Counted from the stretch's first letter, positions 51,065 to 57,677 are shown. The stretch is DNA of 64,000 nucleotides from a virus (IMGVR_UViG_3300046804_003469:151028-215027), one strand, 5' to 3'. The notes: generated by a model not told the origin, from the letters alone. Numbers and translations: made by a program.

Positions 51065-51138
51065 GGGCTAGTAACTCAGTGGAATAGAGTAACGCTCTTC
51101 TAAAGCGTGAGTCGTTGGTTCGAATCCAACCTAGCCCG
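51065..51138 (+). tRNA. tRNA-Arg (anticodon TCT)
   Basis: Acceptor GGGCTAG/CTAGCCC, anticodon stem ACGCT/AGCGT with loop CTTCTAA (anticodon TCT), T loop TTCGAAT, discriminator G. It reads AGA and AGG, the Arg codons most used in the virion genes of this window. Confidence 0.92.
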
Positions 51139-51155
51139 TTGTCCTTTTTTCTTTT

Positions 51156-51356
51156 ATGGACAAATACACCTTTGGTGGACAACAACCATCATCCGTTAAT
51201 CTTCTTAGACTCATTAGTGAGTTGGAAGGATCTTATCAAATGCTACACTATATGGCTTTTGAAGAAGATCGTGATATAATAGATGAAATGAAGAAGAGAT
51301 ATTATAAACTCTACTTCAAAACCGTAAAAGAAGAAAAGGCAAACATTCCCTTATAG
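51156..51356 (+). CDS. Small hypothetical protein in the tRNA cluster
   Basis: This 66-residue protein reads MDKYTFGGQQPSSVNLLRLISELEGSYQML, in which the first 30 residues have a polar lead and then a helix, followed by HYMAFEEDRDIIDEMKKRYYKLYF. It is helical and charged. Its 3' end overlaps the end of the minus-strand HNH gene by six bases, so the two genes converge. Function unknown. Confidence 0.6.
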   Translation: MDKYTFGGQQPSSVNLLRLISELEGSYQMLHYMAFEEDRDIIDEMKKRYYKLYFKTVKEEKANIPL

Positions 51357-51695
51357 ATTACGAATTTCGTGATGAATTTCTGAATGGCAGTTTGAACATA
51401 CTAGGATACATTTATCTAATTCTTCTTTGACTTTTTCCCAACTTCTAGTATGACCACCTTTAGACAAATAAAAATCTTTTTCTTTTGGATTTAAGTGGTG
51501 AAATTCTAATGCCCAGTGAGAACGATTATAACCACAACATTGACAAGCACCGCCTTTATACGCTATGCTATCTCTTTTAAGGTTCTTTCTTCTCTGGTCT
51601 ACATAATATTTGTTCTTGCATTGTTTAGAGCAAAATTTACCTCTACCATTGTAAATAACTGCTTCTTCTAAACATAAGTGCCAAGCACATTTCAT
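51351..51695 (-). CDS. HNH endonuclease, the only minus-strand gene
   Basis: This 114-residue protein is read against all other genes. A first CxxC-type ribbon (CAWHLCLEEA, then FCSKQCKNKYY) precedes an HNH domain: CQCCGYNRSHWALEFHHLNPKEKDF with the His pair, and ILVCSNCHSEIHHEI as the second zinc half. It lies in the spacer between tRNA-Arg and tRNA-Asn, a common site for homing endonucleases. A late box and a hairpin lie directly before its ATG. It is probably mobile. Confidence 0.92.
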   Translation of the reverse strand: MKCAWHLCLEEAVIYNGRGKFCSKQCKNKYYVDQRRKNLKRDSIAYKGGACQCCGYNRSHWALEFHHLNPKEKDFYLSKGGHTRSWEKVKEELDKCILVCSNCHSEIHHEIRNL

Positions 51696-51727
51696 AAGAT
51701 TAACACGAATTGCTAATCTTATTTATA
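51696..51727 (-). promoter_or_regulatory. Late promoter overlapping a start-blocking hairpin, for the minus-strand HNH gene
   Basis: On the minus strand, TATAAATA (51727-51720) runs into AAGATTA (51720-51714), which pairs with TAATCTT (51702-51696). The hairpin ends one base before the ATG (51695). A late transcript should start near 51713, after the 5' arm. Confidence 0.75.
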
Positions 51728-51738
51728 AAGTAAAACAT

Positions 51739-51811
51739 TGGGGTGTAGCTCAGCGGTAGTAGCGGGATGCTGTTAACATCTAGGTCGCAGGTTCGATCCC
51801 TGCCGCCCCAG
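51739..51811 (+). tRNA. tRNA-Asn (anticodon GTT)
   Basis: Acceptor TGGGGTG/CGCCCCA, anticodon stem GGATG/CATCT with loop CTGTTAA (anticodon GTT), T stem GCAGG/CCTGC with loop TTCGATC, discriminator G. Beginning at T51739 restores a seven-base acceptor. Confidence 0.9.
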
Positions 51812-51892
51812 TCGGAAGATCTGGAAATGTTCGGGTCTTCCTTGCTAAAACCTAGAGTTTTTCTAGGTCAGGGGGATGGCCTCCCCTGTTTC
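51812..51892 (+). ncRNA. Three hairpins between tRNA-Asn and tRNA-Val
   Basis: GGAAGA/TCTTCC (51814-51819/51836-51841), CCTAGA/TCTAGG (51851-51856/51862-51867) and CAGGGG/CCCCTG (51869-51874/51883-51888) follow one another in an 81-base spacer. They may be processing signals or a separate stable RNA. No open frame fits. Confidence 0.4.
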
Positions 51893-51964
51893 GGGAGATT
51901 AACTCAGCGGTAGAGTGGCTGCCTTACAAGCAGTAAGTCATTGGTTCGAATCCGATATTTCCCA
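51893..51964 (+). tRNA. tRNA-Val (anticodon TAC)
   Basis: Acceptor GGGAGAT/ATTTCCC, anticodon stem GCTGC/GCAGT with loop CTTACAA (anticodon TAC), T loop TTCGAAT, discriminator A. CCA is not encoded. Confidence 0.92.
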
Positions 51965-51968
51965 CTTG

Positions 51969-51976
51969 CATAAATA
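51969..51976 (+). promoter_or_regulatory. Late-type box (CATAAATA) before dps
   Basis: CATAAATA lies five bases after tRNA-Val and 15 bases before the Dps-like ATG. The leader would be very short. Confidence 0.45.
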
Positions 51977-51991
51977 CTTTTAAAAAGTATA

Positions 51992-52435
51992 ATGGAAAAA
52001 CTGTTCAAACTATTAAGTGATGCTCAGGCATCTCTTTTTGTTTTATTTCAAAAAACTTGGATTTATCATTGGGATGTAGTTGGTCCTAATTTTCAACAAC
52101 TACACACTCTTTTTGGTGGACAGTATGAAACTATGTTTGAAGAGATTGATACTCTTACTGAACATATGAGATACTTAGGGATGAAACCTGTAAGTACTCT
52201 TACAAGAATTACTGAGGTGACACAGATTGAGCAGGCATCAAATAGTGCTCAAGATGTTGATGCAATGGAAATGGTTAGACAACTTCGTGATGATAATAAA
52301 AAGATTGTAGAAATTTTTGCAGATATTTCTGAAGAAGCAGATAACCAAAAACAATATGCTACTTCAAATCTTGTTCAAAGTTTAATGGAAACTCATGGTA
52401 AATTCCATTGGATGTTGAGATCTGTATTAGAATAA
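51992..52435 (+). CDS. Dps-like ferritin-family protein
   Basis: This 147-residue four-helix protein has the Dps iron-site pattern: TWIYHWDVVGPNFQQLHTLFGGQYETMFEEIDTLTEHMR in consecutive blocks near residues 23-61, with the His, Asp and Glu residues that form the ferroxidase site between subunits. Dps proteins bind and protect DNA and store iron, limiting oxidative damage. In a phage it could protect DNA or sequester iron during infection. It is surrounded by tRNA genes and preceded by a late-type box. Confidence 0.82.
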   Translation: MEKLFKLLSDAQASLFVLFQKTWIYHWDVVGPNFQQLHTLFGGQYETMFEEIDTLTEHMRYLGMKPVSTLTRITEVTQIEQASNSAQDVDAMEMVRQLRDDNKKIVEIFADISEEADNQKQYATSNLVQSLMETHGKFHWMLRSVLE

Positions 52436-52449
52436 AATGGTAATGAAAA

Positions 52450-52707
52450 ATGGAAAATGTAAAAATCAGATGTCGTTCCTGTGGAAAAGAACTTGAAGGA
52501 CATTCAACTAAAACTATAACATGTGGTTGTTCAAATATGGCAACTATTCGCGGTGGAGTTATTTCAGCTGTTGACTTATCTAAGATAGTTATGTTAAACT
52601 CTATAAATACAAAACAAAAATCTAGTGTTTTAACAAACGAAGATATTGCTTGGCAAGAAGCAAGGCGTCAACGTAAGGTAAAACGTTTAGATTTTGAAGT
52701 CCGTTGA
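52450..52707 (+). CDS. Zinc-ribbon-like small protein
   Basis: This 85-residue protein has CRSCGKELEG near residues 8-17 and CGCSN near 26-30, which may bind zinc. A helical, basic C-terminus follows (WQEARRQRKVKRLDFEVR). Its stop codon lies in the loop of a terminator hairpin. Similar short ribbons are common in cyanophages. Function unknown. Confidence 0.65.
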   Translation: MENVKIRCRSCGKELEGHSTKTITCGCSNMATIRGGVISAVDLSKIVMLNSINTKQKSSVLTNEDIAWQEARRQRKVKRLDFEVR

Positions 52708-52717
52708 GGACTTTTTT
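52697..52717 (+). terminator. Intrinsic terminator directly before tRNA-Ser
   Basis: AAGTCC (52697-52702) pairs with GGACTT (52708-52713), with T residues to 52717. The stem overlaps the end of the 85-residue gene, and the tRNA begins on the next base. Confidence 0.75.
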
Positions 52718-52801
52718 GGAAAGGTGACCGAGTGGTTTAAGGTAACAGTCTTGAAAACTGTCGTGTTAGTAGCACCGTGGGTTCGAATCCCACCCTTTCC
52801 G
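52718..52801 (+). tRNA. tRNA-Ser (anticodon TGA)
   Basis: Acceptor GGAAAGG/CCTTTCC, anticodon stem ACAGT/ACTGT with loop CTTGAAA (anticodon TGA), a long variable arm as expected for Ser, T loop TTCGAAT, discriminator G. The length is 84 bases. Confidence 0.92.
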
Positions 52802-52860
52802 TTTAGAAATATTACAAAATTTAAGAATGTCTTAATGAGTGTGTCGTAATGAACACATAG

Positions 52861-52888
52861 TTGACGAAGTAGAAGTACTCACTATCAT
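52861..52888 (+). promoter_or_regulatory. Sigma-70-type promoter for the pentose-phosphate operon
   Basis: TTGACG (52861-52866), a 16-base spacer and TATCAT (52883-52888) lie 26 bases before the first small gene of the talC-PTOX-zwf-gnd run. Confidence 0.68.
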
Positions 52889-52914
52889 AACTAGTAGTAC
52901 GCATCTAAAAACCT

Positions 52915-53064
52915 ATGGATCAACATACCTACGATAATTGGGTAAAGATCAAGGAGACATTCGAAAAGTCTGGTAATACGGACAATATGTTTTACAAAAG
53001 AGCATGTGAAATAGTTAAAACTAAAAGAGATCCTCTGGCAAAATTTTTCGGAGATGAGCAGTGA
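52915..53064 (+). CDS. Small hypothetical protein, first gene of the metabolic operon
   Basis: A 49-residue frame (MDQHTYDNWVKIKETFEKSG, then NTDNMFYKRACEIVKTKRDP) precedes the membrane protein gene, with its TGA overlapping that ATG (TGATG). It is helical and basic. The coupled junction supports translation. Function unknown. Confidence 0.65.
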   Translation: MDQHTYDNWVKIKETFEKSGNTDNMFYKRACEIVKTKRDPLAKFFGDEQ

Positions 53065-53267
53065 TGCAACCATATGACGATGATTATGCGACACATTCTG
53101 AAGTTCAGGAGATGATTGATGCAGCAATACGACGACACAACCGTAATGCTTCTATCATTAGTATGTGCGTCGGTTGGGTGGTTCTTGCTTTATTTGCTGA
53201 GGGACTTTTGAGATTAATTGGAGTCATTCCACCTCTACTTCCATGGTTAAAAATCACACTAAATTAA
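53064..53267 (+). CDS. Small single-pass membrane protein
   Basis: This 67-residue protein starts at ATG 53064, overlapping the preceding stop; a GTG three bases upstream is also possible. A charged N-terminal half (MQPYDDDYATHSEVQEMIDA) leads to one membrane segment (ASIISMCVGWVVLALFAEGL) and a short amphipathic end. It is the second gene of the metabolic operon. A thylakoid or inner membrane location near the terminal oxidase is conceivable but unproven. Confidence 0.65.
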   Translation: MQPYDDDYATHSEVQEMIDAAIRRHNRNASIISMCVGWVVLALFAEGLLRLIGVIPPLLPWLKITLN

Positions 53268-53271
53268 ACTA

Positions 53272-53397
53272 ATGATTAGAACCATATTTACAGCGATCAC
53301 TCTTTTTGGTGCAATTGCACTCTTTATTATTTGGGGATTAAATAACGCATATCCACAAACGGAGTTATTACATGAAGATTTTTTTAGACACGGCTGA
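53272..53397 (+). CDS. Very small membrane protein overlapping talC
   Basis: A 41-residue frame (MIRTIFTAITLFGAIALFII, then WGLNNAYPQTELLHEDFFRH) starts four bases after the previous stop and overlaps the talC start by 26 bases. The first 22 residues form one membrane segment. The size and layout resemble tiny photosystem or respiratory accessory subunits, but no specific family was recognised. The ribosome site of talC lies inside it, implying coupling. Confidence 0.55.
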   Translation: MIRTIFTAITLFGAIALFIIWGLNNAYPQTELLHEDFFRHG

Positions 53398-54040
53398 CGT
53401 TTCTTTTATTCAACCAGCGTATGAGACAGGGTTAATTGATGGAGTCACTACGAACCCATCACTCATTCTCAAAAGCGGTAGACAACTTCTAGAAGTCATT
53501 AGAGAACTTGCTAAGTTTGAAAACTTACAAAGTATCTCTGCAGAAGTTGTTGCAGATACTGCAGAAGAAATGCTCACAGAAGCACAAAAGTATTATTCAA
53601 TTGCACCTGCAGTTACCATCAAGGTTCCATGCACGGTAGAAGGTCTTAAGGCTTGTAAGTTTCTAACTAATGTTGGTGTTCAAGTCAATGTCACATTAGT
53701 ATTCTCAGTGGCACAAGCAATCCTTGCGTCCAAAGCGGGAGCAACATTCATCTCTCCTTTCGTAGGAAGATGGATGGATAATTCGATTGATGGTGTGGAG
53801 ATCATCAGAAACATCCGTCAGGCATTTGATTACTCAAGAACAAAAACTCAGATCCTTGCTGCATCTATTCGTGATGTCAGACAGGTAGAACAGGCTGCAC
53901 TCAATGGTGCAGATGTGGTTACAATTCCACCAGTCGTTTTTTGGGGAATGTATAAGAATATTCTGACCGATAGGGGAATTGAATTGTTTCAAAAAGATTG
54001 GGAGGAAGTGCTTAGGGGTATTAATGATGAAAAAGTTTAA
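53372..54040 (+). CDS. talC: Transaldolase (TalC, fructose-6-phosphate aldolase-like)
   Basis: This 222-residue TIM-barrel enzyme acts in the non-oxidative pentose phosphate pathway. The start MKIFLDTADVSFI and DGVTTNPSLILKSG are standard, and the Schiff-base Lys84 is in VTIKVPCT. The short form is the usual cyanophage type. With zwf and gnd downstream it should raise NADPH and pentose supply for nucleotide synthesis during infection. The end overlaps the terminal oxidase start. Confidence 0.96.
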   Translation: MKIFLDTADVSFIQPAYETGLIDGVTTNPSLILKSGRQLLEVIRELAKFENLQSISAEVVADTAEEMLTEAQKYYSIAPAVTIKVPCTVEGLKACKFLTNVGVQVNVTLVFSVAQAILASKAGATFISPFVGRWMDNSIDGVEIIRNIRQAFDYSRTKTQILAASIRDVRQVEQAALNGADVVTIPPVVFWGMYKNILTDRGIELFQKDWEEVLRGINDEKV

Positions 54041-54527
54041 TGATATTGTTTTATTAATTACAGTATCAATTATTGATTTTCTTTATGAAAATTATCCAAT
54101 ACAAAGATTTTGGATTTTGGAAACAATTGCCAGAGCACCTTATTTTTCATTTTTAAGTGTTCTTCATTTGAGAGAATCATTAGGATTGCGTGGAGAAGAC
54201 CACTTATATCTTATGAAAGAACACTTTTCTCAGACTTTAAATGAAACTGAACATCTGGAATATATGGAAAGCATCGGTGGTGCTGATCGTTGGATTGATC
54301 GTTTATTTGCTTGGCACTTGGTTTTGGTCTATTACTGGATTATGGTTGGTTACTATCTCATTAATCCTGTGGATGCTTATCATTTAAATGCTGGTATTGA
54401 ACTACATGCAACTGAAACTTACCTTGATTATCTTTGGGACCATCCTGAGGATCAAAAGATTTCTGAGATTGCTGTAGATGAAATGAATCATTATATTGAA
54501 CTTACAAGAGCGATGGAGTTGATATGA
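54024..54527 (+). CDS. Plastoquinol terminal oxidase (PTOX, alternative oxidase family)
   Basis: This 167-residue membrane-bound diiron oxidase transfers electrons from plastoquinol to oxygen. The iron ligands are readable: Glu in RFWILETIARAPYF, ExxH in LNETEHLEYM, Glu in NAGIELHATETYL and ExxH in DEMNHYIEL. Hydrophobic helices (FAWHLVLVYYWIMVGYYL) suit a monotopic membrane protein. Two ATG codons (54024, 54027) overlap the talC end. In infected cyanobacteria it may relieve over-reduction of the electron chain. Confidence 0.93.
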   Translation: MMKKFNDIVLLITVSIIDFLYENYPIQRFWILETIARAPYFSFLSVLHLRESLGLRGEDHLYLMKEHFSQTLNETEHLEYMESIGGADRWIDRLFAWHLVLVYYWIMVGYYLINPVDAYHLNAGIELHATETYLDYLWDHPEDQKISEIAVDEMNHYIELTRAMELI

Positions 54528-55855
54528 AAGTGTTAGTTATATTTGGTGCGACAGGCGACCTATGCCGTAAAAAATTGATACCAGCACTCTATACTCTTCA
54601 TAAGAAAGGTCTTTTACCAAAAGGTCTGAAGATTATAGGTGCCTCTAGAACTCAACATACTAAGGAGAGTTGGGTTGAAGTTCTTGGCAGTTATTCCCAA
54701 GAGTTTATCAAGAGACTTGAATATGTTCCTTGTGACTTGAGTGATGCAGAGTCTCTTAAATCATTAGAATCCTCTGAAGATATGACTTATTTTCTTTCTG
54801 TACCACCAGAAAGATATGCCGATGCCGTTACAAATCTAAAAGAAGCAGGTAAGTTAGATGACGCAGAAAAATCTAGAGTCATTATTGAGAAACCTTTTGG
54901 CACCGATCTTCAATCTGCTAATTATTTACAATCTGTGGTTTCTGGATATCTACGCGAGAAACAAGTATATCGCATTGACCATTATCTCGGTAAAGATACT
55001 GTTAATAATATCCTTGCCACCCGCTTTAGCAATATACTTCTGGAGCCACTCTGGAACAGGAACTTCATAGAAGAAGTTCAGATCTTTGCAACTGAAACAA
55101 TCGGTTGTGAAGGTCGTGCTCAGTATTATGATACTGCTGGTGCTGTGAGAGATATGTTACAGAACCATATGCTTCAGGTGCTTGCTCTGATTGCAATGGA
55201 ACCACCTTGTAAGAATGATGCGAGGGAAATCCGTAGAGAGAAGGTTAAGGTTCTTGCTGCGACAAGACTTGGTGATAATGTAGTTCTTGGGCAATATGAT
55301 GGATACAAGAACGAGGATGGTGTAAAACCAGAATCACAGACACCAACCTTTGTTGCTGGTGAATTGTATGTTGATAATTGGAGATGGAAAGGTGTTCCTT
55401 TTTACTTTATGACTGGTAAGAAAATGCCTGTCAATTGTGTAGAAGTTGTGATTAAATTTAAGTCACCACCACAACAACTTTTTGATGGTCATGAGTGTAA
55501 TGACCGAATAGTAATGAGATTGCAACCAGATCCCCATCTGGATATGCGTATTGATATTAAGTCGCCTGGACTCAATGATATGGTAGAACCAGCACTTCTT
55601 CAGTATCATTATCCAGTAGAGAAAGCGATTGATGGTTATGTAAAACTCTTTTATGATGCAATCAATGAAGACCAGTCACACTTCGTCCACGCAGATGAAG
55701 TGTTGGAGTCCTGGAGAATTGTTGATGACCTCCTTTGTACTGGAGATTCTTGCCGTATTATGACGATGCCATATCTTTATAATGAAGGTATTTGGGGACC
55801 ACTAACTAAAACAGAACTTATTACAAAGTGGGACTATCCACTTAAACTCAAGTAG
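54524..55855 (+). CDS. zwf: Glucose-6-phosphate 1-dehydrogenase
   Basis: This 443-residue enzyme catalyses the first, NADPH-producing step of the oxidative pentose phosphate pathway. The coenzyme site is GATGDLCRKKLIPAL (residues 8-22), and the substrate and catalytic motif is RIDHYLGKD near 149-157. A GQYDGYK-type block is near residue 258. Cellular G6PDH is usually about 490-510 residues, so this is shortened. The start overlaps the PTOX stop (ATGA). The gene lies immediately upstream of gnd, so the two oxidative steps are co-expressed. Confidence 0.96.
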   Translation: MKVLVIFGATGDLCRKKLIPALYTLHKKGLLPKGLKIIGASRTQHTKESWVEVLGSYSQEFIKRLEYVPCDLSDAESLKSLESSEDMTYFLSVPPERYADAVTNLKEAGKLDDAEKSRVIIEKPFGTDLQSANYLQSVVSGYLREKQVYRIDHYLGKDTVNNILATRFSNILLEPLWNRNFIEEVQIFATETIGCEGRAQYYDTAGAVRDMLQNHMLQVLALIAMEPPCKNDAREIRREKVKVLAATRLGDNVVLGQYDGYKNEDGVKPESQTPTFVAGELYVDNWRWKGVPFYFMTGKKMPVNCVEVVIKFKSPPQQLFDGHECNDRIVMRLQPDPHLDMRIDIKSPGLNDMVEPALLQYHYPVEKAIDGYVKLFYDAINEDQSHFVHADEVLESWRIVDDLLCTGDSCRIMTMPYLYNEGIWGPLTKTELITKWDYPLKLK

Positions 55856-55865
55856 GAGAGAAGAA

Positions 55866-56900
55866 ATGAAAGTAGGACTAATCGGACTGGGAAGAATGGG
55901 AGAAGGAATGTCTCGCCGTATGATGAAATCTGGAATCGAGGTCTGGGGTTATCGAAGGAGTTATGAAAAAGCAAATGAAGCATTTGAAAAAGGATATGTT
56001 AATGGAATTACAACTGATATTGAAAATCTTGTTAGAGTAGTTAAACAAAATAAAAATGGTGGAACGCAACCAGGAATTTTCCAAATGGTTGTTCCAGCAG
56101 AAACAGTAGAGGAGACAATCAATGAGTTACTACGATATTGTGGTGAAGGAGATATTATTATTGATCATGGCAATAGCAATTTTAAGGACAGTCGGAAAAG
56201 AGCAGAACGCCTGGCAAAACTTGGTATCCAATATATTGATTGTGGCACTAGCGGTGGTGTCTACGGTTTGGATCGTGGATACTGTCTTATGGTTGGTGGC
56301 GGAGATACTGCAGTCGCCACTTGTTCGCGCATTTTTAATGCCCTCGCTCCAGGAATTGACGCTGCCCCGAGGACTCAGTTTGACTCAGACATAACCTCTG
56401 CAGAGTATGGATGGTTGCATTGCGGTGGTCCTGGTGCTGGTCACTTTGTAAAGATGGTTCACAATGGAATCGAATATGGTATCATGCAGGCATACGCTGA
56501 AGGATTCAATATCATCAAGAATGCTAACAACGGAGCACAGTATGTCAGAGAAGGAGACGCAGAGGTTGCCCCTATGGCAGATCCAGAATCTTACTGCTAT
56601 GATATTGATGTTGCTGAGGTTGCTGAGTTATGGCGTCGTGGTAGCGTTGTTGGTTCTTGGTTACTTGATCTTACTGCTGATGTGCTTCGGGGCAATCGTG
56701 AGCTTAAACAATTCTCTGGTGGGGTATCAGACAGTGGTGAGGGTCGTTGGACTGTTTCTGCCGCTGTGGATTTGGGGATTCCCGCTCCTGTCATTACTAC
56801 TGCCTTATTTGAAAGATTTAACTCACGTAATCTTGGATCATTCGGAGCAAGAATTCTGAATGGTATGCGTTATATGTTCGGAGGACATCACGTAAGATAA
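55866..56900 (+). CDS. gnd: 6-phosphogluconate dehydrogenase, short form
   Basis: This 344-residue enzyme produces ribulose 5-phosphate and NADPH. The NADP motif is GLIGLGRMG near the start. DHGNSNFKDSRKRAE and GTSGGVYGLDRGYCLMVGG follow, and the catalytic helix is HCGGPGAGHFVKMVHNGIEY near 180-199. Its length matches the short 6PGDH class (about 300-345 residues), not the 470-residue form. AGGAGAG lies ahead of its ATG. It closes the talC-PTOX-zwf-gnd run. Confidence 0.96.
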   Translation: MKVGLIGLGRMGEGMSRRMMKSGIEVWGYRRSYEKANEAFEKGYVNGITTDIENLVRVVKQNKNGGTQPGIFQMVVPAETVEETINELLRYCGEGDIIIDHGNSNFKDSRKRAERLAKLGIQYIDCGTSGGVYGLDRGYCLMVGGGDTAVATCSRIFNALAPGIDAAPRTQFDSDITSAEYGWLHCGGPGAGHFVKMVHNGIEYGIMQAYAEGFNIIKNANNGAQYVREGDAEVAPMADPESYCYDIDVAEVAELWRRGSVVGSWLLDLTADVLRGNRELKQFSGGVSDSGEGRWTVSAAVDLGIPAPVITTALFERFNSRNLGSFGARILNGMRYMFGGHHVR

Positions 56901-56904
56901 AAAA

Positions 56905-57048
56905 ATGGAATTTGTTTTTAGGTTTGTAGAATTTGTGCTAAATAATCCCACATCACTTTTTATAATTGGTGTGGGGTTGACAGTCGTTCCCACAATGGGT
57001 ATAATGTATGTACATTCAATAAAAGATGAGAAAAACAACGGGGCGTAG
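56905..57048 (+). CDS. Possible small membrane protein overlapping a promoter and tRNA-Pro
   Basis: A 47-residue frame (MEFVFRFVEFVLNNPTSLFI, then IGVGLTVVPTMGIMYVHSIK) begins four bases after the gnd stop and has one or two short membrane segments. However, a consensus sigma-70 promoter lies within it, and its stop codon is inside tRNA-Pro. It may be a real small gene, or a chance frame over regulatory DNA. Confidence 0.4.
   Translation: MEFVFRFVEFVLNNPTSLFIIGVGLTVVPTMGIMYVHSIKDEKNNGA
56977..57005 (+). promoter_or_regulatory. Consensus sigma-70 promoter for tRNA-Pro
   Basis: TTGACA (56977-56982), a 17-base spacer and TATAAT (57000-57005): both boxes are perfect matches. The tRNA begins 33 bases after the -10 box. 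Confidence 0.93.
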
Positions 57049-57110
57049 TTCAGCGGTAGAATGCTGGTTTTGGGAACCAGAGGTCACAGGTTCGATCCCT
57101 GTCGCCCCGA
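57039..57110 (+). tRNA. tRNA-Pro (anticodon TGG)
   Basis: Acceptor CGGGGCG/CGCCCCG, anticodon stem CTGGT/ACCAG with loop TTTGGGA (anticodon TGG), T loop TTCGATC, discriminator A. CCA is not encoded. Confidence 0.93.
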
Positions 57111-57126
57111 CTCATAAAATCACTTT

Positions 57127-57360
57127 ATGAAAATGAATCAAGAAATCGAAAAACTTCCATCCTTTACAATTGAAGAGTTTCAGGCAGACTTTGACAATCT
57201 TATGGAAAGAGTAGAAAACGGAGAAACACTACTCATTAAAAGTCAACATGGTAATGCATTAATGGTTCCTTACAAAGAAGTGGTTAGTATATGTAACGAA
57301 GCAACTATAGATTTTGATGAAATAGTTAAAATCCATACAGACCACGAAGAAGGTTCTTGA
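57127..57360 (+). CDS. Phd/YefM-like antitoxin family protein
   Basis: This 77-residue protein reads FTIEEFQADFDNLMERVENGETLLIKSQHGNALMVPYKEVV in consecutive blocks near residues 13-53, the typical Phd/YefM antitoxin N-terminal domain (helix, then ENGETLLI and VPY strands). An ATG two codons in (57133) is an alternative start. No toxin gene (Doc, YoeB, RelE) is adjacent on either strand, so it is an orphan. It could act as a DNA-binding regulator or as an anti-toxin against host systems. Confidence 0.72.
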   Translation: MKMNQEIEKLPSFTIEEFQADFDNLMERVENGETLLIKSQHGNALMVPYKEVVSICNEATIDFDEIVKIHTDHEEGS

Positions 57361-57385
57361 CGAAGCGTTCCAGATCCGCTACTAT
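57357..57385 (+). promoter_or_regulatory. Sigma-70-type promoter for tRNA-Ile
   Basis: TTGACG (57357-57362), a 17-base spacer and TACTAT (57380-57385) overlap the antitoxin stop codon and precede tRNA-Ile by 14 bases. Confidence 0.7.
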
Positions 57386-57399
57386 AGATCTGGTCTTAA

Positions 57400-57471
57400 G
57401 GGACTGTCGCCTATTGGTTAAGGCCCACTGCTTATAACGGTGTGAAGAGAGTTCAATTCTCTCCAGTCCTA
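57400..57471 (+). tRNA. tRNA-Ile (anticodon TAT)
   Basis: Acceptor GGGACTG/CAGTCCT (first pair G-T), anticodon stem CACTG/CGGTG with loop CTTATAA (anticodon TAT), T loop TTCAATT, discriminator A. It would read ATA directly, whereas bacteria normally use a lysidine-modified CAT tRNA. Confidence 0.85.
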
Positions 57472-57478
57472 TTGGTAG

Positions 57479-57600
57479 TCCTTAGCGATTAACTAAGTAG
57501 ACGCCAACTTCTACTACGGGTATCTTCCGTAGCGTCGTATGGGGATGGTTTGGCAGGGTCTTAAGGACTTTGCCTTCTGGGTGAAGTCCGATCATCCCCA
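57479..57600 (+). ncRNA. Structured, tRNA-like spacer RNA between tRNA-Ile and tRNA-Met
   Basis: Three successive hairpins, CTTAG/CTAAG (57481-57485/57493-57497), AGTAGA/TCTACT (57496-57501/57510-57515) and CTACGG/CCGTAG (57514-57519/57527-57532), precede a 60-base unit closed by a perfect 7-bp acceptor-like stem GGGGATG/CATCCCC (57541-57547/57593-57599). Inside the unit, GGCA/TGCC and GGACTT/AAGTCC form alternative stems. There is no T loop consensus, so it is not a normal tRNA. Confidence 0.5.
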
Positions 57601-57603
57601 CCT

Positions 57604-57676
57604 GCTCCTTTAGCTATCTGGTGAAAGCAATCGACTCATAATCGATCTCAGGTGGGTTCGATCCCCTCAAGGAGCA
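57604..57676 (+). tRNA. tRNA-Met (anticodon CAT)
   Basis: Acceptor GCTCCTT/AAGGAGC, anticodon stem ATCGA/TCGAT with loop CTCATAA (anticodon CAT), T loop TTCGATC, discriminator A. The T stem has one T-T mismatch. Elongator Met is most likely; a lysidine-modified Ile2 identity cannot be excluded. Confidence 0.85.
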
Positions 57677-57677
57677 C

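Noticed and set aside
51030-51104. Short frame starting before tRNA-Arg
   Set aside because: Two thirds of it lie within the tRNA sequence.
52802-52860. Possible extra tRNA after tRNA-Ser
   Set aside because: The spacer has weak inverted repeats (GTGT/ACAC) but no T loop or acceptor stem.
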